A stretch of DNA of 64,000 nucleotides, taken from the NCBI RefSeq assembly GCF_014207985.1, contig NZ_JACHMI010000001.1, positions 8,849,001-8,913,000 on the forward strand, read 5' to 3'. Each line of letters starts with the position of its first letter. The stretch's first letter is position 1. Positions 1-9,300 of this stretch are shown piece after piece. Below the pieces are notes generated by a model. That model saw nothing but the letters and a program-made list of their open reading frames with translations. It was not told the origin of the DNA and did not search any database. The position numbers were made by a program, and so were the translations under genes. The DNA is from Nonomuraea rubra (GTDB lineage Bacteria > Actinomycetota > Actinomycetes > Streptosporangiales > Streptosporangiaceae).

Positions 1-347
1 CCGCAGGCCAACCGGACGTCCGCTCCGGCACCCACGTCACCTCGCCCTCCATCCTGTTCGAGGACACCAACTGGCTGGCCCGCCAGCACGGCCACCACTT
101 CGTCGACCCGGAGATCGGCCACATGGGACGCGCCGCCCACACCTCCGGCATCGAGTTCGGCTATCTCCACGTCGTCTCCAACAACCTGGCCCGCCCCTAT
201 CCCGCCGACCTGTCCAACGAACGACTTCCCACCGTCATCGAACAGCGGGCCGTCCTCCTCGACCGCATCCACGAGATCATCCGGCTCCGGCTACGGAGCA
301 TGCCCACGACACGAACCAGCGAAGGAACCAACGCGTGCACATCCTGA
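1..347 (+). CDS. Phosphorylase/nucleosidase-like protein, 3' fragment (5' end outside window)
   Basis: An open frame enters from the window edge and ends at TGA 345-347. The visible part reads like the C-terminal half of the purine nucleoside phosphorylase/MTA-SAH nucleosidase fold: a stretch VDPEIGHMGRAAHTSGIEFG followed by LHVVSNN, where the family usually has an acidic-Met substrate segment and then a V-S-D-N turn. Here the usual Asp of that turn is Asn (VSNN), so catalysis may differ. It overlaps the start of the next gene by 13 bases, which suggests translational coupling in one operon with the kinase-like, DUF2797-like and methyltransferase genes. The reaction cannot be assigned from a fragment; a nucleoside or nucleotide ligand is inferred from the fold and the kinase neighbour. 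Confidence 0.5.
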   Translation, partial: AGQPDVRSGTHVTSPSILFEDTNWLARQHGHHFVDPEIGHMGRAAHTSGIEFGYLHVVSNNLARPYPADLSNERLPTVIEQRAVLLDRIHEIIRLRLRSMPTTRTSEGTNACTS

Positions 348-1024
348 CCGGCGCACCCGGCAAGCTCATCACGGTGACCGGCATCGACGGCGCCGGCAAA
401 TCAACGCTGGCCGCCGCCCTCCACACGGCGCTCAAGGACGCCAACAAGAACGCGATCCTCGTCGGCAAGCACACCACCGAGGTCCCGATGAGCGCCGAGC
501 TATCCGCCTACGTGGACAGCGTCAACACGGTCGTCTACCGCCGCGATCCGACCGTGGGCGCCGCCTGCGGCAATCACTACTGGCTCTGCGCTCTGGCCGC
601 CTGGTACGCCCTCCAGGACCGGCTGATCATCCAGCCTGCCCTGCGAGCGGGGGTCCACGTCATCCTCGACAATGCCCACCACAAGATCCTCGCCCGCTAC
701 GCCGTCTGTCCCGACGTCCCCACCGACCTGGCCCGCCAGCTCTTCGCCCGCCTCACCCCGCCCGACCTCATCCTGTTCCTCCGCATCAGTGCCGATGAGG
801 CCCTACGCCGACGCAACGGCGACTTCACCGCCCTGGAGGCAGGCCGCATCGGCTCCACCAGCGAGGCGTTCGTCTCCTACCAAACGGACGTCACCGAGGA
901 ACTGCGCCGGCAGGCGACCGATGCGACCTGGGCATCCATGGACGTCACTCACAAGGACGCGGACGCCGTCCTGGCCGAGACGATCACGCTACTGTCCGAA
1001 CGCCTCGACATCCAGATTCCCTGA
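335..1024 (+). CDS. Thymidylate-kinase-like P-loop kinase
   Basis: A 229-residue protein starting at GTG 335 with GAAGGA at 321-326 as ribosome binding site. Residues 16-24 form a Walker A loop (GIDGAGKST) preceded by a beta strand typical of dTMP kinase (KLITVTGIDG). Near residues 110-120 the family has a catalytic D-R-Y/H motif, but here it reads ILDNAHHK, so the Arg is missing. A short lid-like segment (ALRRRNGDF) follows LFLRIS. Length is close to normal dTMP kinases. It probably phosphorylates a nucleotide or related small molecule rather than serving as the housekeeping kinase, because it sits in a small accessory operon and lacks the DR motif. It overlaps the preceding phosphorylase-like gene and is 14 bases from the next gene. 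Confidence 0.7.
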   Translation: MHILTGAPGKLITVTGIDGAGKSTLAAALHTALKDANKNAILVGKHTTEVPMSAELSAYVDSVNTVVYRRDPTVGAACGNHYWLCALAAWYALQDRLIIQPALRAGVHVILDNAHHKILARYAVCPDVPTDLARQLFARLTPPDLILFLRISADEALRRRNGDFTALEAGRIGSTSEAFVSYQTDVTEELRRQATDATWASMDVTHKDADAVLAETITLLSERLDIQIP

Positions 1025-1038
1025 ATCAGGAAGGCCGC

Positions 1039-1959
1039 ATGCAGCTCGAACCCGACCGGCGATACCTGTGGCACGGCGTCACCTGGGCCACCGGCAGGCC
1101 CACCCTTCTCCTGGCGGACACCACGACCGGCACCCTCGGGCAGATCGAGGTCGTCGGGCGGCACCTGGGGCTGAAGGTGGTCGACTCGGCCCGATTCTGC
1201 ACCAGCCGCTACGCCTTCACCGACACCGTCCATGTCGTGCCCCTGTCCTGCCCGCAGCAGGCCCTCGCCGAGCGCGGCGGCCAATGCGCCAACTGCCTGG
1301 AGCGGGACGACTTCCGTTTCGCCCACCAGATCCACCAGGGCGGTCACACCCCACCAGCCCTCGCCGCTTACATGGCTCAACCCCACTGGCTCTACATCGC
1401 CACCTTCGCCAACGCGGTCAGCAAGGTCGGAACGGCGGCGGCCTCCCGTCGCAAGTCCCGGCTGGATGAGCAAGGCCCGATCCGCGCCACCTACCTCGCC
1501 CAGGCACCGGACGGGCGCGCTGTTCGTCACCTGGAAGACGCCCTCAGTCGTGAACTCGGCCTCACCCAGGCCATCCGTGCCACGGCAAAACTCGCGGCGC
1601 TGGTCTCCTTCGATCCCGGCCACGTCGATGACGCACATGCGAAGGCCGTCGACCAGGCGATCACCACGCTGGCCGCCCTCGGGATAGCTTCCGAACGCGA
1701 GGCATGGCTGCCATCGGCCGAGAGCTGTGCCGTGCGTGACCCCCGACGCTCACCAGAACGAGCCCTCTACCCCCATGACCTACGTACCGGCGAGCACGGG
1801 TTCAGCATCGAAGCCTGCTCCGGACCGCACGCCCTGGCACGGCTGTCAGCCGGAGACGAGATCCTCTACGTCCTCGACCTCAACGCGCTCAAGGGGCACC
1901 GCGTCTTGATCGGCAACTACGCCTCGCCACCGACCACCGTCCAAGAATCGCTCTTCTGA
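1039..1959 (+). CDS. DUF2797-like protein
   Basis: A 306-residue protein starting at ATG 1039 with a strong AGGAAGG at 1027-1033. A Cys pair (QCANC) is followed by a D-D-F-R-F-A-H segment and then WLYIATFANAVSKVGTAA, a strand and a KVGT turn, then a DEQGP segment. This order (Cys-rich start, FRFAH, KVG turn, DQG) is what I associate with DUF2797, a GIY-YIG-like fold of unknown function. The C-terminal third (residues about 210-306) is not recognised. It is the third gene of the operon and may act on nucleic acid or a nucleotide, but no activity is known for the family. The DUF2797 link is from memory of the motif pattern. Confidence 0.6.
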   Translation: MQLEPDRRYLWHGVTWATGRPTLLLADTTTGTLGQIEVVGRHLGLKVVDSARFCTSRYAFTDTVHVVPLSCPQQALAERGGQCANCLERDDFRFAHQIHQGGHTPPALAAYMAQPHWLYIATFANAVSKVGTAAASRRKSRLDEQGPIRATYLAQAPDGRAVRHLEDALSRELGLTQAIRATAKLAALVSFDPGHVDDAHAKAVDQAITTLAALGIASEREAWLPSAESCAVRDPRRSPERALYPHDLRTGEHGFSIEACSGPHALARLSAGDEILYVLDLNALKGHRVLIGNYASPPTTVQESLF

Positions 1960-2020
1960 CCACGACCGCAGCCCGCAATGCACCCACACCAGCCCATACG
2001 ACCTATGAGGACGAAAACCG

Positions 2021-2833
2021 ATGCAACGCCCAGATGCCCTCACCGGCTGGGACGACGAACACAACGCGGAACTCTACGACCGCTTCACCCGCGAGCACAC
2101 CTTCTACACCGACGCCAGCCGAGACCTGGCCGCTCGAGCCGATCTCACCGACAAGCAACTCGTCATCGACCTGTGTGGCGGAACAGGCGCCACCGCAACC
2201 GTCCTCCTCGAGAGCCTCCCGCCACACGGTCACGTGATCTCCATCGACAGTGCCCCCGCCATGCAAGCGGTAGGGCGGCGCCACCGCGACACGCCTCGCA
2301 TCACCTGGATCACCGCCAAGGCTGAAGACCTCGCCAAGCACATCTCCGCGCCAGCTGACGCCGTGATCTGCAACTCAGCAATCTGGAAGACCAACACCAC
2401 CGCGGTCTTCGCCGCGGTACGACGCGTGCTGCGGCCGGGCGGGCGGTTCGTGTTCAACATCGGCGGCCGATTCGCCGGCCTCACCGACCGAGAACCTCAC
2501 GCCACGGCCTCCCTCAACGACCTGATCATCGCCATCGCAGTAGCGGACTACGGCTACGTACCGCCCCAGCAGAGGCGCCGGCCGTCTTCCACGGCGGCCA
2601 TCCTGCGGACGCAACTGAAGGCGGCCGGGTTCGCGACCGTCACCACGGACGTCGTCACGCGCACCGGCACCTTGGAGGAGAAGCGCGCGTGGCTGTCGAT
2701 CCCGCTCTTCGCCCGACCGCCCGGACAGCTCACCCACACCCAGCGCCTGGAAATCCTGCGAAAAGCCTACGAGCAGGTCGACAAGACGCGGAAGGTCACA
2801 ACACGCTGGCTCGTCGTCACTGCCCAAGCCTGA
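2021..2833 (+). CDS. Class I SAM-dependent methyltransferase
   Basis: A 270-residue protein from ATG 2021, with TGAGGA about 10 bases upstream. Motif I is VIDLCGGTGAT near residues 48-58, followed by an acidic strand end (ISIDSAPAM). A motif-IV-like segment (AVICNSAIW) and RVLRPGGRFVFNIGG complete the class I Rossmann methyltransferase core. The C-terminal 100 residues probably form the acceptor-binding lid. No acceptor-specific motif is visible, so the substrate (small molecule, nucleotide or other) is unknown. It is the last gene of the rightward operon and is followed by a hairpin terminator. With the upstream kinase-like and phosphorylase-like genes it could modify a nucleoside-derived metabolite; that is inference. 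Confidence 0.85.
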   Translation: MQRPDALTGWDDEHNAELYDRFTREHTFYTDASRDLAARADLTDKQLVIDLCGGTGATATVLLESLPPHGHVISIDSAPAMQAVGRRHRDTPRITWITAKAEDLAKHISAPADAVICNSAIWKTNTTAVFAAVRRVLRPGGRFVFNIGGRFAGLTDREPHATASLNDLIIAIAVADYGYVPPQQRRRPSSTAAILRTQLKAAGFATVTTDVVTRTGTLEEKRAWLSIPLFARPPGQLTHTQRLEILRKAYEQVDKTRKVTTRWLVVTAQA

Positions 2834-2864
2834 CAAGGGACTCAGTGCCAGCGGCATCTGTCAT

Positions 2865-2896
2865 GGGACCGTCGCGCTCCTCAAGAGCGCGTCCCT
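2865..2896. terminator. Hairpin between convergent genes
   Basis: The arms CGCGCTC (2873-2879) and GAGCGCG (2885-2891) pair around a 5-base loop, and outer GGGA/TCCC bases can extend the stem. It lies between the methyltransferase stop at 2833 and the end of the convergent NUDIX gene at 2943, so it could terminate both. There is no long T run, as is common in high-GC actinomycetes. Confidence 0.5.
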
Positions 2897-2942
2897 TAAC
2901 ACCCCACTGAGCCTGTGACGGGCGGGAACTGCGGTCCCTTCG

Positions 2943-3464
2943 CTACGCACCCGTCCGCTCGGACAGTTGGCTCGCGTACCGGCGGATGCGTGGCCGATCT
3001 TCAGGGAAGGCGCCCTCCCAGTCCTGGGAGAGAGGAACCCATGCGACAGGTTGATTGCTCTCCTCTGTGACCTGCAGTGACCGGGCCACGATGGCTCCAT
3101 AGGACAGGCCAAGCGTGACGCTCCAATCTCGGTGGTAGGAGCGCACCGTCACCGCCGCCGGTGCTTCCAGCAGATCAGCGGAAATCCCCGTCTCCTCGAG
3201 CAGCTCACGACGGGCGGCATCCCGCGGCCTCTCGCCAGGCTCGACTCGCCCGCCCGGCGGCACCCACCCGCGCCAGCGATGCTTGACCAGCAGCACATGC
3301 CGGAACGCTTCGTCGAAGACCCATACCTCGGCCGCGAGAGGGTCCATCGGACCCTTCATCGCCGCCTCCAACCAGGCGCATGCGTTATCGAACTCGGCTT
3401 CTGCCCTGTGGGCGTCCATCACGGCTGCCCGCAAGGTGTACTGGTCAGGCCCACGCTGATCCAC
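2943..3464 (-). CDS. NUDIX hydrolase
   Basis: The complete NUDIX box GX5EX7REUXEEXGU is present (GRVEPGE, then RELLEETGI), preceded by WRGWVPPG, the usual strand leading into the box. The enzyme should hydrolyse a nucleoside diphosphate linked to another moiety, using divalent metal bound by the box glutamates. The substrate cannot be told from sequence. The frame stays open to an ATG at 3584, but that start lacks a ribosome binding site and would leave only 47 bases to the divergent gene at 3632. I prefer the GTG at 3464, preceded by a GGGGTGG stretch, which leaves room for divergent promoters. The start is uncertain. It converges with the methyltransferase operon. Confidence 0.75.
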   Translation of the reverse strand: MDQRGPDQYTLRAAVMDAHRAEAEFDNACAWLEAAMKGPMDPLAAEVWVFDEAFRHVLLVKHRWRGWVPPGGRVEPGERPRDAARRELLEETGISADLLEAPAAVTVRSYHRDWSVTLGLSYGAIVARSLQVTEESNQPVAWVPLSQDWEGAFPEDRPRIRRYASQLSERTGA

Positions 3465-3631
3465 CCACCCCACGGTACTCGCCACGCCCAACAGCCACAG
3501 GCCGGACTCGCTCTGACAGCAGACGGGGCGAAAGATCAGGCGCGCCTCTTGAATCCGGCACTCAACCGGCCGCTGATGCTCCATGCTGAGCGTGTCCCAG
3601 CACTGTTCTTGCTCATTCGCGAGGAGCGTTC

Positions 3632-4759
3632 TTGACCCGGTACGCCGTCGATCACCGCCGCAACGTCCTCATCGCCTCCTGGAACACCGGGTTGGGAGAC
3701 ATCGCGGTGGACGTAGCCGACCTTCCTGCCGGGATCCCCAGCCACGACGCACTGCACCTGGCCAGGACGCTGACGCAGCTCTCTGACGCCTGCTGGCGCT
3801 GCTACACCCATCCGGCCAGCGCCGCCGGCAGCCACGAACCCAACTCCGAAGGCGAACGCCGGCAGGAAGAACGCGACGCCTTCACCAGCGTCCTCACCGC
3901 GTTGACCAGGCCCAATCTGCCCTCCGACGGCTTCATGATCCAGTCCTACATCCGCGTCGAAGAAGCCGCCCACCAGGTCGGCCGCGTCCTGCACGCCCTC
4001 AACGCTGCCGAGCTGACCACCCGCGTCACCATCGATGTGGGCGCCGAACTGGCCGCCATCGAGCAGGCCGAGCTGGGCAACCTGACCGAACGCGCCCGCC
4101 AGGCCGTCACCCTCACCCGCGAAGACGCCTCCCCGGTCCAGGTCGCCCAAGCCAGCAGCCTGCTGCACGACAACCCCTTCGGCCCCGAAGCACTCTTCAC
4201 CGAGATCGACCCGGCCGCAGCCGCCGTCGCCGCCGCACACTGGCTCTACGCGGCCGCCACCATCACCGCCGAGTCCACCGGGCTCCCCGCCACCCAGCTC
4301 GTGGTCGAAGCTGACAACATCGAGGCACTTCCCCACGAGACACCCACCCTCGTTCTGGAACTCATTGCCGACGGCGCCACACCGCGCCAGGCCGTAATGC
4401 CCCTGATCCGCGACGCCCTGCGGGTCGCCGAAGGCGAGATCCCTGACATCACCGCACTCCAGCAGCACATCGCCGCCGCCGAACAACTGCTCGACAAGCA
4501 GCGCAACGACCAGCCCAAACCGAGCCTGGACGCGCTCGGCCTGCGGATCACGCCGCTGGATCCCGCCCGTCCGGCCCTCGACCTTCTGGAGGACCTGCTC
4601 AGCGGCATCCGTGGCTGCTGGCTGCTGTACGCCGAAGACGCGACCGAGCTCGACGAAGCTGAAGACCTCGACGAGGAGGACTGGCAGAAGCGCCGCACAG
4701 CGACGTTCTTTGCGGAAGTCCGGGAGGAAGCTGCCGCTCATCGCGAGCGCCTCTTGTAG
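3632..4759 (+). CDS. Hypothetical acidic, helix-rich protein
   Basis: A 375-residue protein starting at TTG 3632 with GAGGAG at 3621-3626. I do not recognise the family. It is rich in Ala, Glu and Asp and looks almost wholly helical, with no signal peptide, membrane segment or obvious catalytic motif. A strongly acidic stretch near the C-terminus (EDATELDEAEDLDEEDWQ) follows a short hydrophobic segment. It is divergent from the NUDIX gene and followed by about 180 bases without a gene before the leftward flavoprotein. The codon bias (strong C/G at third positions) matches its neighbours, so I treat it as real. No function is proposed. Confidence 0.65.
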   Translation: MTRYAVDHRRNVLIASWNTGLGDIAVDVADLPAGIPSHDALHLARTLTQLSDACWRCYTHPASAAGSHEPNSEGERRQEERDAFTSVLTALTRPNLPSDGFMIQSYIRVEEAAHQVGRVLHALNAAELTTRVTIDVGAELAAIEQAELGNLTERARQAVTLTREDASPVQVAQASSLLHDNPFGPEALFTEIDPAAAAVAAAHWLYAAATITAESTGLPATQLVVEADNIEALPHETPTLVLELIADGATPRQAVMPLIRDALRVAEGEIPDITALQQHIAAAEQLLDKQRNDQPKPSLDALGLRITPLDPARPALDLLEDLLSGIRGCWLLYAEDATELDEAEDLDEEDWQKRRTATFFAEVREEAAAHRERLL

Positions 4760-4941
4760 CGCCACGGAGTGCGGGTGCCGCGTTTGCACGTGTGATGGCA
4801 GCTTCCATCATTCCGGCATTGCGCGAGGTTGAGCGAGGGCAGAAATCGGTGTCCAAGGCCTGATCCGAGGCCGTCTCCGGATCCTCGAGAGCCCTTCGTA
4901 TCCGGCCAGCAGCATGTGAACGCGGGCCGCCGCGCGTTGGT

Positions 4942-6246
4942 TCACTCGGTAAATGGGTGTACCAGACCATTGAGGGTGGGACGCCCCAGTGAGAAGGGTT
5001 CAAGCACGTCAGGACTGTGGCGGTCGATGATCGCCTGGGCCAGCGCGTGGCCAAGGAAGGCAGCGAAGGCGAGTCCGTGCCCGTTGCAACCCACCGCGAA
5101 CCAGGCACCGGGCACATCGGGCAACGCGCCGGTGATGGGTAGCTGATCGGGGGTGCGGGCCATCGCCCCGGCCCAGCGGGTGGTGACAGGGGGCAAGTCG
5201 AGCTCGGGGAACAGCCCCGGCAGGACCCGCTCGACGGCCGCCTGGACCTCATCGGTCGGGGTTTGCACGGTAGTCGCGAAGCCCACGTCCAGATCACGGC
5301 GACCGCCGATGATGATCTGACCGTCAGCGGTCTGCCGCCAGTATTCGCCGGTCGGGCTCACCGAGCCGCCCGTCGGCACCCGGAACACCGGTGCGGCGGG
5401 CGCGTACGCGAGCATCTGAGCGCGCGCCGGAGTGATCAGCCCGGCCGTCTGCGGCACCAGTGCGGGGGTCCAGGCGTTCGCTGCCACGACGGCCGCCGCG
5501 CAGCTCAACGGCCCGACGTTGGTCTGGAGTTGGATCCGGCCACTGTGGTGGGCAATGGACCGTACCTGGACGCCGGTCATGATCTGGGCGCCGCGCCGCT
5601 GGGCGGCATGTGCCAGAGCGATGACCAGCCGCACCGGATTGATCGACAGTGCGTCCTGCTGGTACAGCGCGCCGCCGACATGCTCAGCGACAGGCGTGCC
5701 GATGAATCGGCCGAGTTGCGCCCGCTCCACGACCTCAACGGGGAATCCGTCGGCCGCCAGGAGCTCGGCCTGCTCACGGGTGGCGTTCCATTGCGCCTGC
5801 CCGACTGCGAGGCTGAGCTGGCCATCGGCCGACAGTTCGCAGTCGATATCTTCCTTGGCCACGAGCTGGCGTACCAGTGCGACATTGCCGATGGTCAAGC
5901 GGTGCAGCTCGCGGGCCAGAGTGCGTCCGAGCATCGCGACGGCCTGTGGGTAAGGCGTGGCCAAGCCCGGCCCCACGAAGCCGGCGTTACGCCCACTTGC
6001 GCCTGTACCGGGAACCCCCGCTTCCAGCAGCAGCGGGTCCAGTCCGGCTTCGGCCAGCCGGTACGCGGTACTGACGCCAAGCAGCCCACCCCCGATGACC
6101 ACCACTTCGGCCTTGCCAGGTAGCCATCCCGACCGCGCCTGCCAGAAGGACACCGACTCGGAAAGTGATGCTGGTGATGACATCATCCCCGCCATTTCGC
6201 CGCTCGACGATTCCACAACGCTGCCCCCGGCCACCCTTGGCGGCAC
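4942..6246 (-). CDS. FAD-dependent oxidoreductase, DAO family
   Basis: The N-terminus carries the Rossmann FAD site VVVIGGGLLGVSTAYRLAEA, then the acidic LLLEAG and SGRNAGFVGPG, the pattern of glycine/sarcosine oxidase and D-amino-acid dehydrogenase flavoproteins. The C-terminus has GAMARTPDQLPITGALPD and CNGHGLAFAAFLGHALA, the second FAD-contacting segment of this superfamily. It should oxidise a secondary or primary amine or amino acid in the cytoplasm. Length (about 430) fits. The GTG at 6246 gives the longest form; ATGs at 6195, 6186 or 6183 give a 27-to-23-residue leader and are also plausible. It is divergent from the NACHT gene and shows no operon partner, so it may be a chromosomal gene next to the island. 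Confidence 0.82.
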   Translation of the reverse strand: MPPRVAGGSVVESSSGEMAGMMSSPASLSESVSFWQARSGWLPGKAEVVVIGGGLLGVSTAYRLAEAGLDPLLLEAGVPGTGASGRNAGFVGPGLATPYPQAVAMLGRTLARELHRLTIGNVALVRQLVAKEDIDCELSADGQLSLAVGQAQWNATREQAELLAADGFPVEVVERAQLGRFIGTPVAEHVGGALYQQDALSINPVRLVIALAHAAQRRGAQIMTGVQVRSIAHHSGRIQLQTNVGPLSCAAAVVAANAWTPALVPQTAGLITPARAQMLAYAPAAPVFRVPTGGSVSPTGEYWRQTADGQIIIGGRRDLDVGFATTVQTPTDEVQAAVERVLPGLFPELDLPPVTTRWAGAMARTPDQLPITGALPDVPGAWFAVGCNGHGLAFAAFLGHALAQAIIDRHSPDVLEPFSLGRPTLNGLVHPFTE

Positions 6247-6344
6247 CCATTGTCCCGTCCTCTTACTTCGCCGTCATCTCCGACATCGTTCCGTCCAGCT
6301 GTGCCGTGGCGCTGGAGTGTGCTGGTTTGCAGGACAATGCTCTT

Positions 6345-9300
6345 GTGACCGATGAGGGATACGGCCAGGCGCCGCGGTATTGGTGTCCACGTGCAGGCAA
6401 TCTGTCGCTAGATGACGATGGGTATCTGCTCGACCCCGAGACTTTTCTAGGGCAGCACGTCAACGGCGACCTGGTCACCTCGGAAGAAGTAGTTCGCAAC
6501 GGTCACTGCGTGGTGTTGCTCGGTGAACCGGGCATGGGCAAGTCGACGGTGACCAAGGGCCTGCTATCGACCGGTGCCGATCTTGTCGGTGGCGCTGTGT
6601 TCCGTTACGACCTGGGCGCATATGCCTCAGAAGAGCGTCTAGTTGCGGAGGTTTTTCGCAACGAGGACCTGGAGCGCTGGCGAAACGACCCTCAGCCGTT
6701 GTTGCTGATACTGGACTCATATGACGAGTGCCGCATCTCTACTTTGCCTCGCATTGTGGAGGCTGAGATTGCCCGCCTGGCATCCGCTCAGCTCAGAGTG
6801 GTACTCGCATGCCGAACGGCAGGCTGGCCCGTTGGCTTGGAGAAGCGTCTAGGACAGGTGTTCGGCCCCCAGGAGGTGGCCGTCTATGAGCTCGCTCCGC
6901 TACGGCGCATCGATGTCGCCACCATGGTGCACAGTGAAGGCTTCGATCCGGAACAGACGCTAGTGTCCCTATCGGCTAGCGGCGCTGTCCCGTTGGCCAT
7001 CAAGCCAGTGACGCTGCAACTGCTGCTGGCGGACATGAGCCGCGGCTCCAACGGAGGGTTGACACCGGGTCGCGGACAGTTGGAGCTGTATGAGCGCGGA
7101 CTCACCGCGCTGTGCGACGAGTGGGATGAGCTACGTCGAGACGCGGATCAGACGAAGGTTACGCCGGAAGAGCTGATGAAGGCGGCCGGACGTCTGGCTG
7201 TCGTGATGACCTTGAGCGCTGCCGAAGCAGTATGGACTGGACCGGCGGTTCAGCGGCCGTCACAGGACATCGATCTTTCGATGGCAGGCCTTGCCGGGCA
7301 AGAAGGCACCGGTCGTGAGGTCTGGTCAATGCTGGGCAACACGGGGCTGTTCTCATCGCGAGGCCCGTACCGGTTCGGGTTCGCTCACCAGACCTACATG
7401 GAGTTTCTAGCAGCCCGCTACCTTGCCGATCTGCCGCACGACCGCGTGCGCCGGCTCATCGCTGATGGCGATGGCAATCCTGTAGAGGCCCTTCGCAGCA
7501 CTATTAGTTGGCTCATCGCCCTGAAGCCGCAGTTGTACGGCGACTACGCGCGTCGCGACCCAGTCGGCTTCACGATGACCGCAGTGGAGATCCCCGACGA
7601 CCGGGTACGGCGTGAGATTGTTGCGGGGCTCTTTGCCAACGCCCGTGATTACGACCTGCCGCCGAATCTGCGTCAGGACTGTCACCATCTGATGCACCCG
7701 GGCTTGACCCAGCAGATCGGGCCCGTACTGAGAGACAAAGGCGACAGTGTCACCGCGCGTTATGTGGCGCTCTGGCTCGCCCGAACTGCTGACGATCCAA
7801 CCTTGGCTCAGGATCTCGCACAAATCGGTGGGGATAGCGCTGAGCCTCTAGAACTGCGGATCGCCGCCATCTCGACGTTGGGGGCCACTAGCGACCCAGC
7901 GGCACGTGCTGCACTCAAGCCGTTGATCCAAACCGACAGCCCTGGAACCGACGAGATCAAAGGGAGTGTGCTCTCTGCACTGTACCCCCGCGACCTCAGC
8001 ATGAGCGATGTGCTCCCTGCGCTGACACCACCCCAGCGCCCGGAGAGTTTGGGCGCCTACCAGTACTTTCTGAGCGTCGTTCTGCCTCGGTCTCTGACCG
8101 AGGAGCAGCTTCCCGACGCGCTGAACTGGGTCACACAACAGCTCGATCAGGAGTGGCCCGGAGATTGGCTTGATGATCTCTGGGACGCCGTTGTCCGTTT
8201 GGCCTGGCACAATGCCTCTCGGCCAGCCGTGTGCCAGGCACTAGCGGCCCTGATTTTGCATGGCCTTCCGGAGCATCGGTTGCTGCGGCAAGGACACAGC
8301 AGCCAACCGCCTCTTCCCGTGCTGGCCGCCGGAGTTCGTCAGGCTCTGGCCAGCGAGGTCATCTCTTCGCTTCAATCGCGAGTCGACAGTATTGGCCTGG
8401 TTGCTCTGCCAACGCCCGTCCTCATCGCCGATGACTTCGCCTGGCTCACGCAGCGTTGTAGCGAGCTCGACGAATCTCTCGAGCGCGACAGCCTTCTCAC
8501 CCTTGCCCGCTACCTCTACGACCCCTCCCGCGCCGACCACCGAGAGATCATCTTCGATATCCCTGCAAGTAGCCGCCTCTATGGCGAGCTTGCCCGTCAG
8601 TGGATCGAGCCGATGGGTTTGGACCAAGAGGACGTCCAGGAGTTGCGAAAGCACTGGCGCAAGCCCGATCGCGTCAAGCGACTGAGCGTGGAAGAGCTTC
8701 GTAATCGGCTGAGTCCACTCGCGGCAGCAGCCTCAGCCGGCGACCACGATGCCTGGTGGCAGTTGCACCTGTGGCTATCCGTGACTCCCGACACGTCCCA
8801 TTTCGGTGACGAGCGTCACGATGATCTCACTACGCTTCCCGGGTGGACCCTACTCGATCCCGCACAGCGGCAGAGCCTCCTCATTGCTGCCCAGCACTAC
8901 CTGCGCGAAGCTCAGATCGATGTTGAGCAGTCTCTGAGCACAAACACGGTCCAGCGACCGGTGTGGGCTGGATACCGTGCATTGGCTCTACTGTCTCGTC
9001 TCGATCCGGCCGCTATAGACGATCTCCCAGCAGACGTCTGGCGACGATGGGCCGGCATCACCCTCGACTACCCGCTGTCTTCAGGCAACGACGAAAGTGC
9101 AGCGGTGAGAGAAGCGTTGGTCAAACGGGCATACGCACTTGCCCCTGACGAGGTGATCAAGGCCACCGACATCCTCATCGACCAAGCCGCCCAACATGAC
9201 CACTCGCTGTTCGCGGCCCGCCTTCTCGCTCCCATCATCGATACGCGCCTCTCAGAATTTCTCGCCTCTACCTTGGCCAGTCGCACACTGCCGGAATCGA

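Noticed and set aside
3536..4789. Minus-strand open frame of 417 codons over the 3632 gene
   Set aside because: Gly/Val-rich shadow without ribosome binding site; it also overlaps the NUDIX promoter region.
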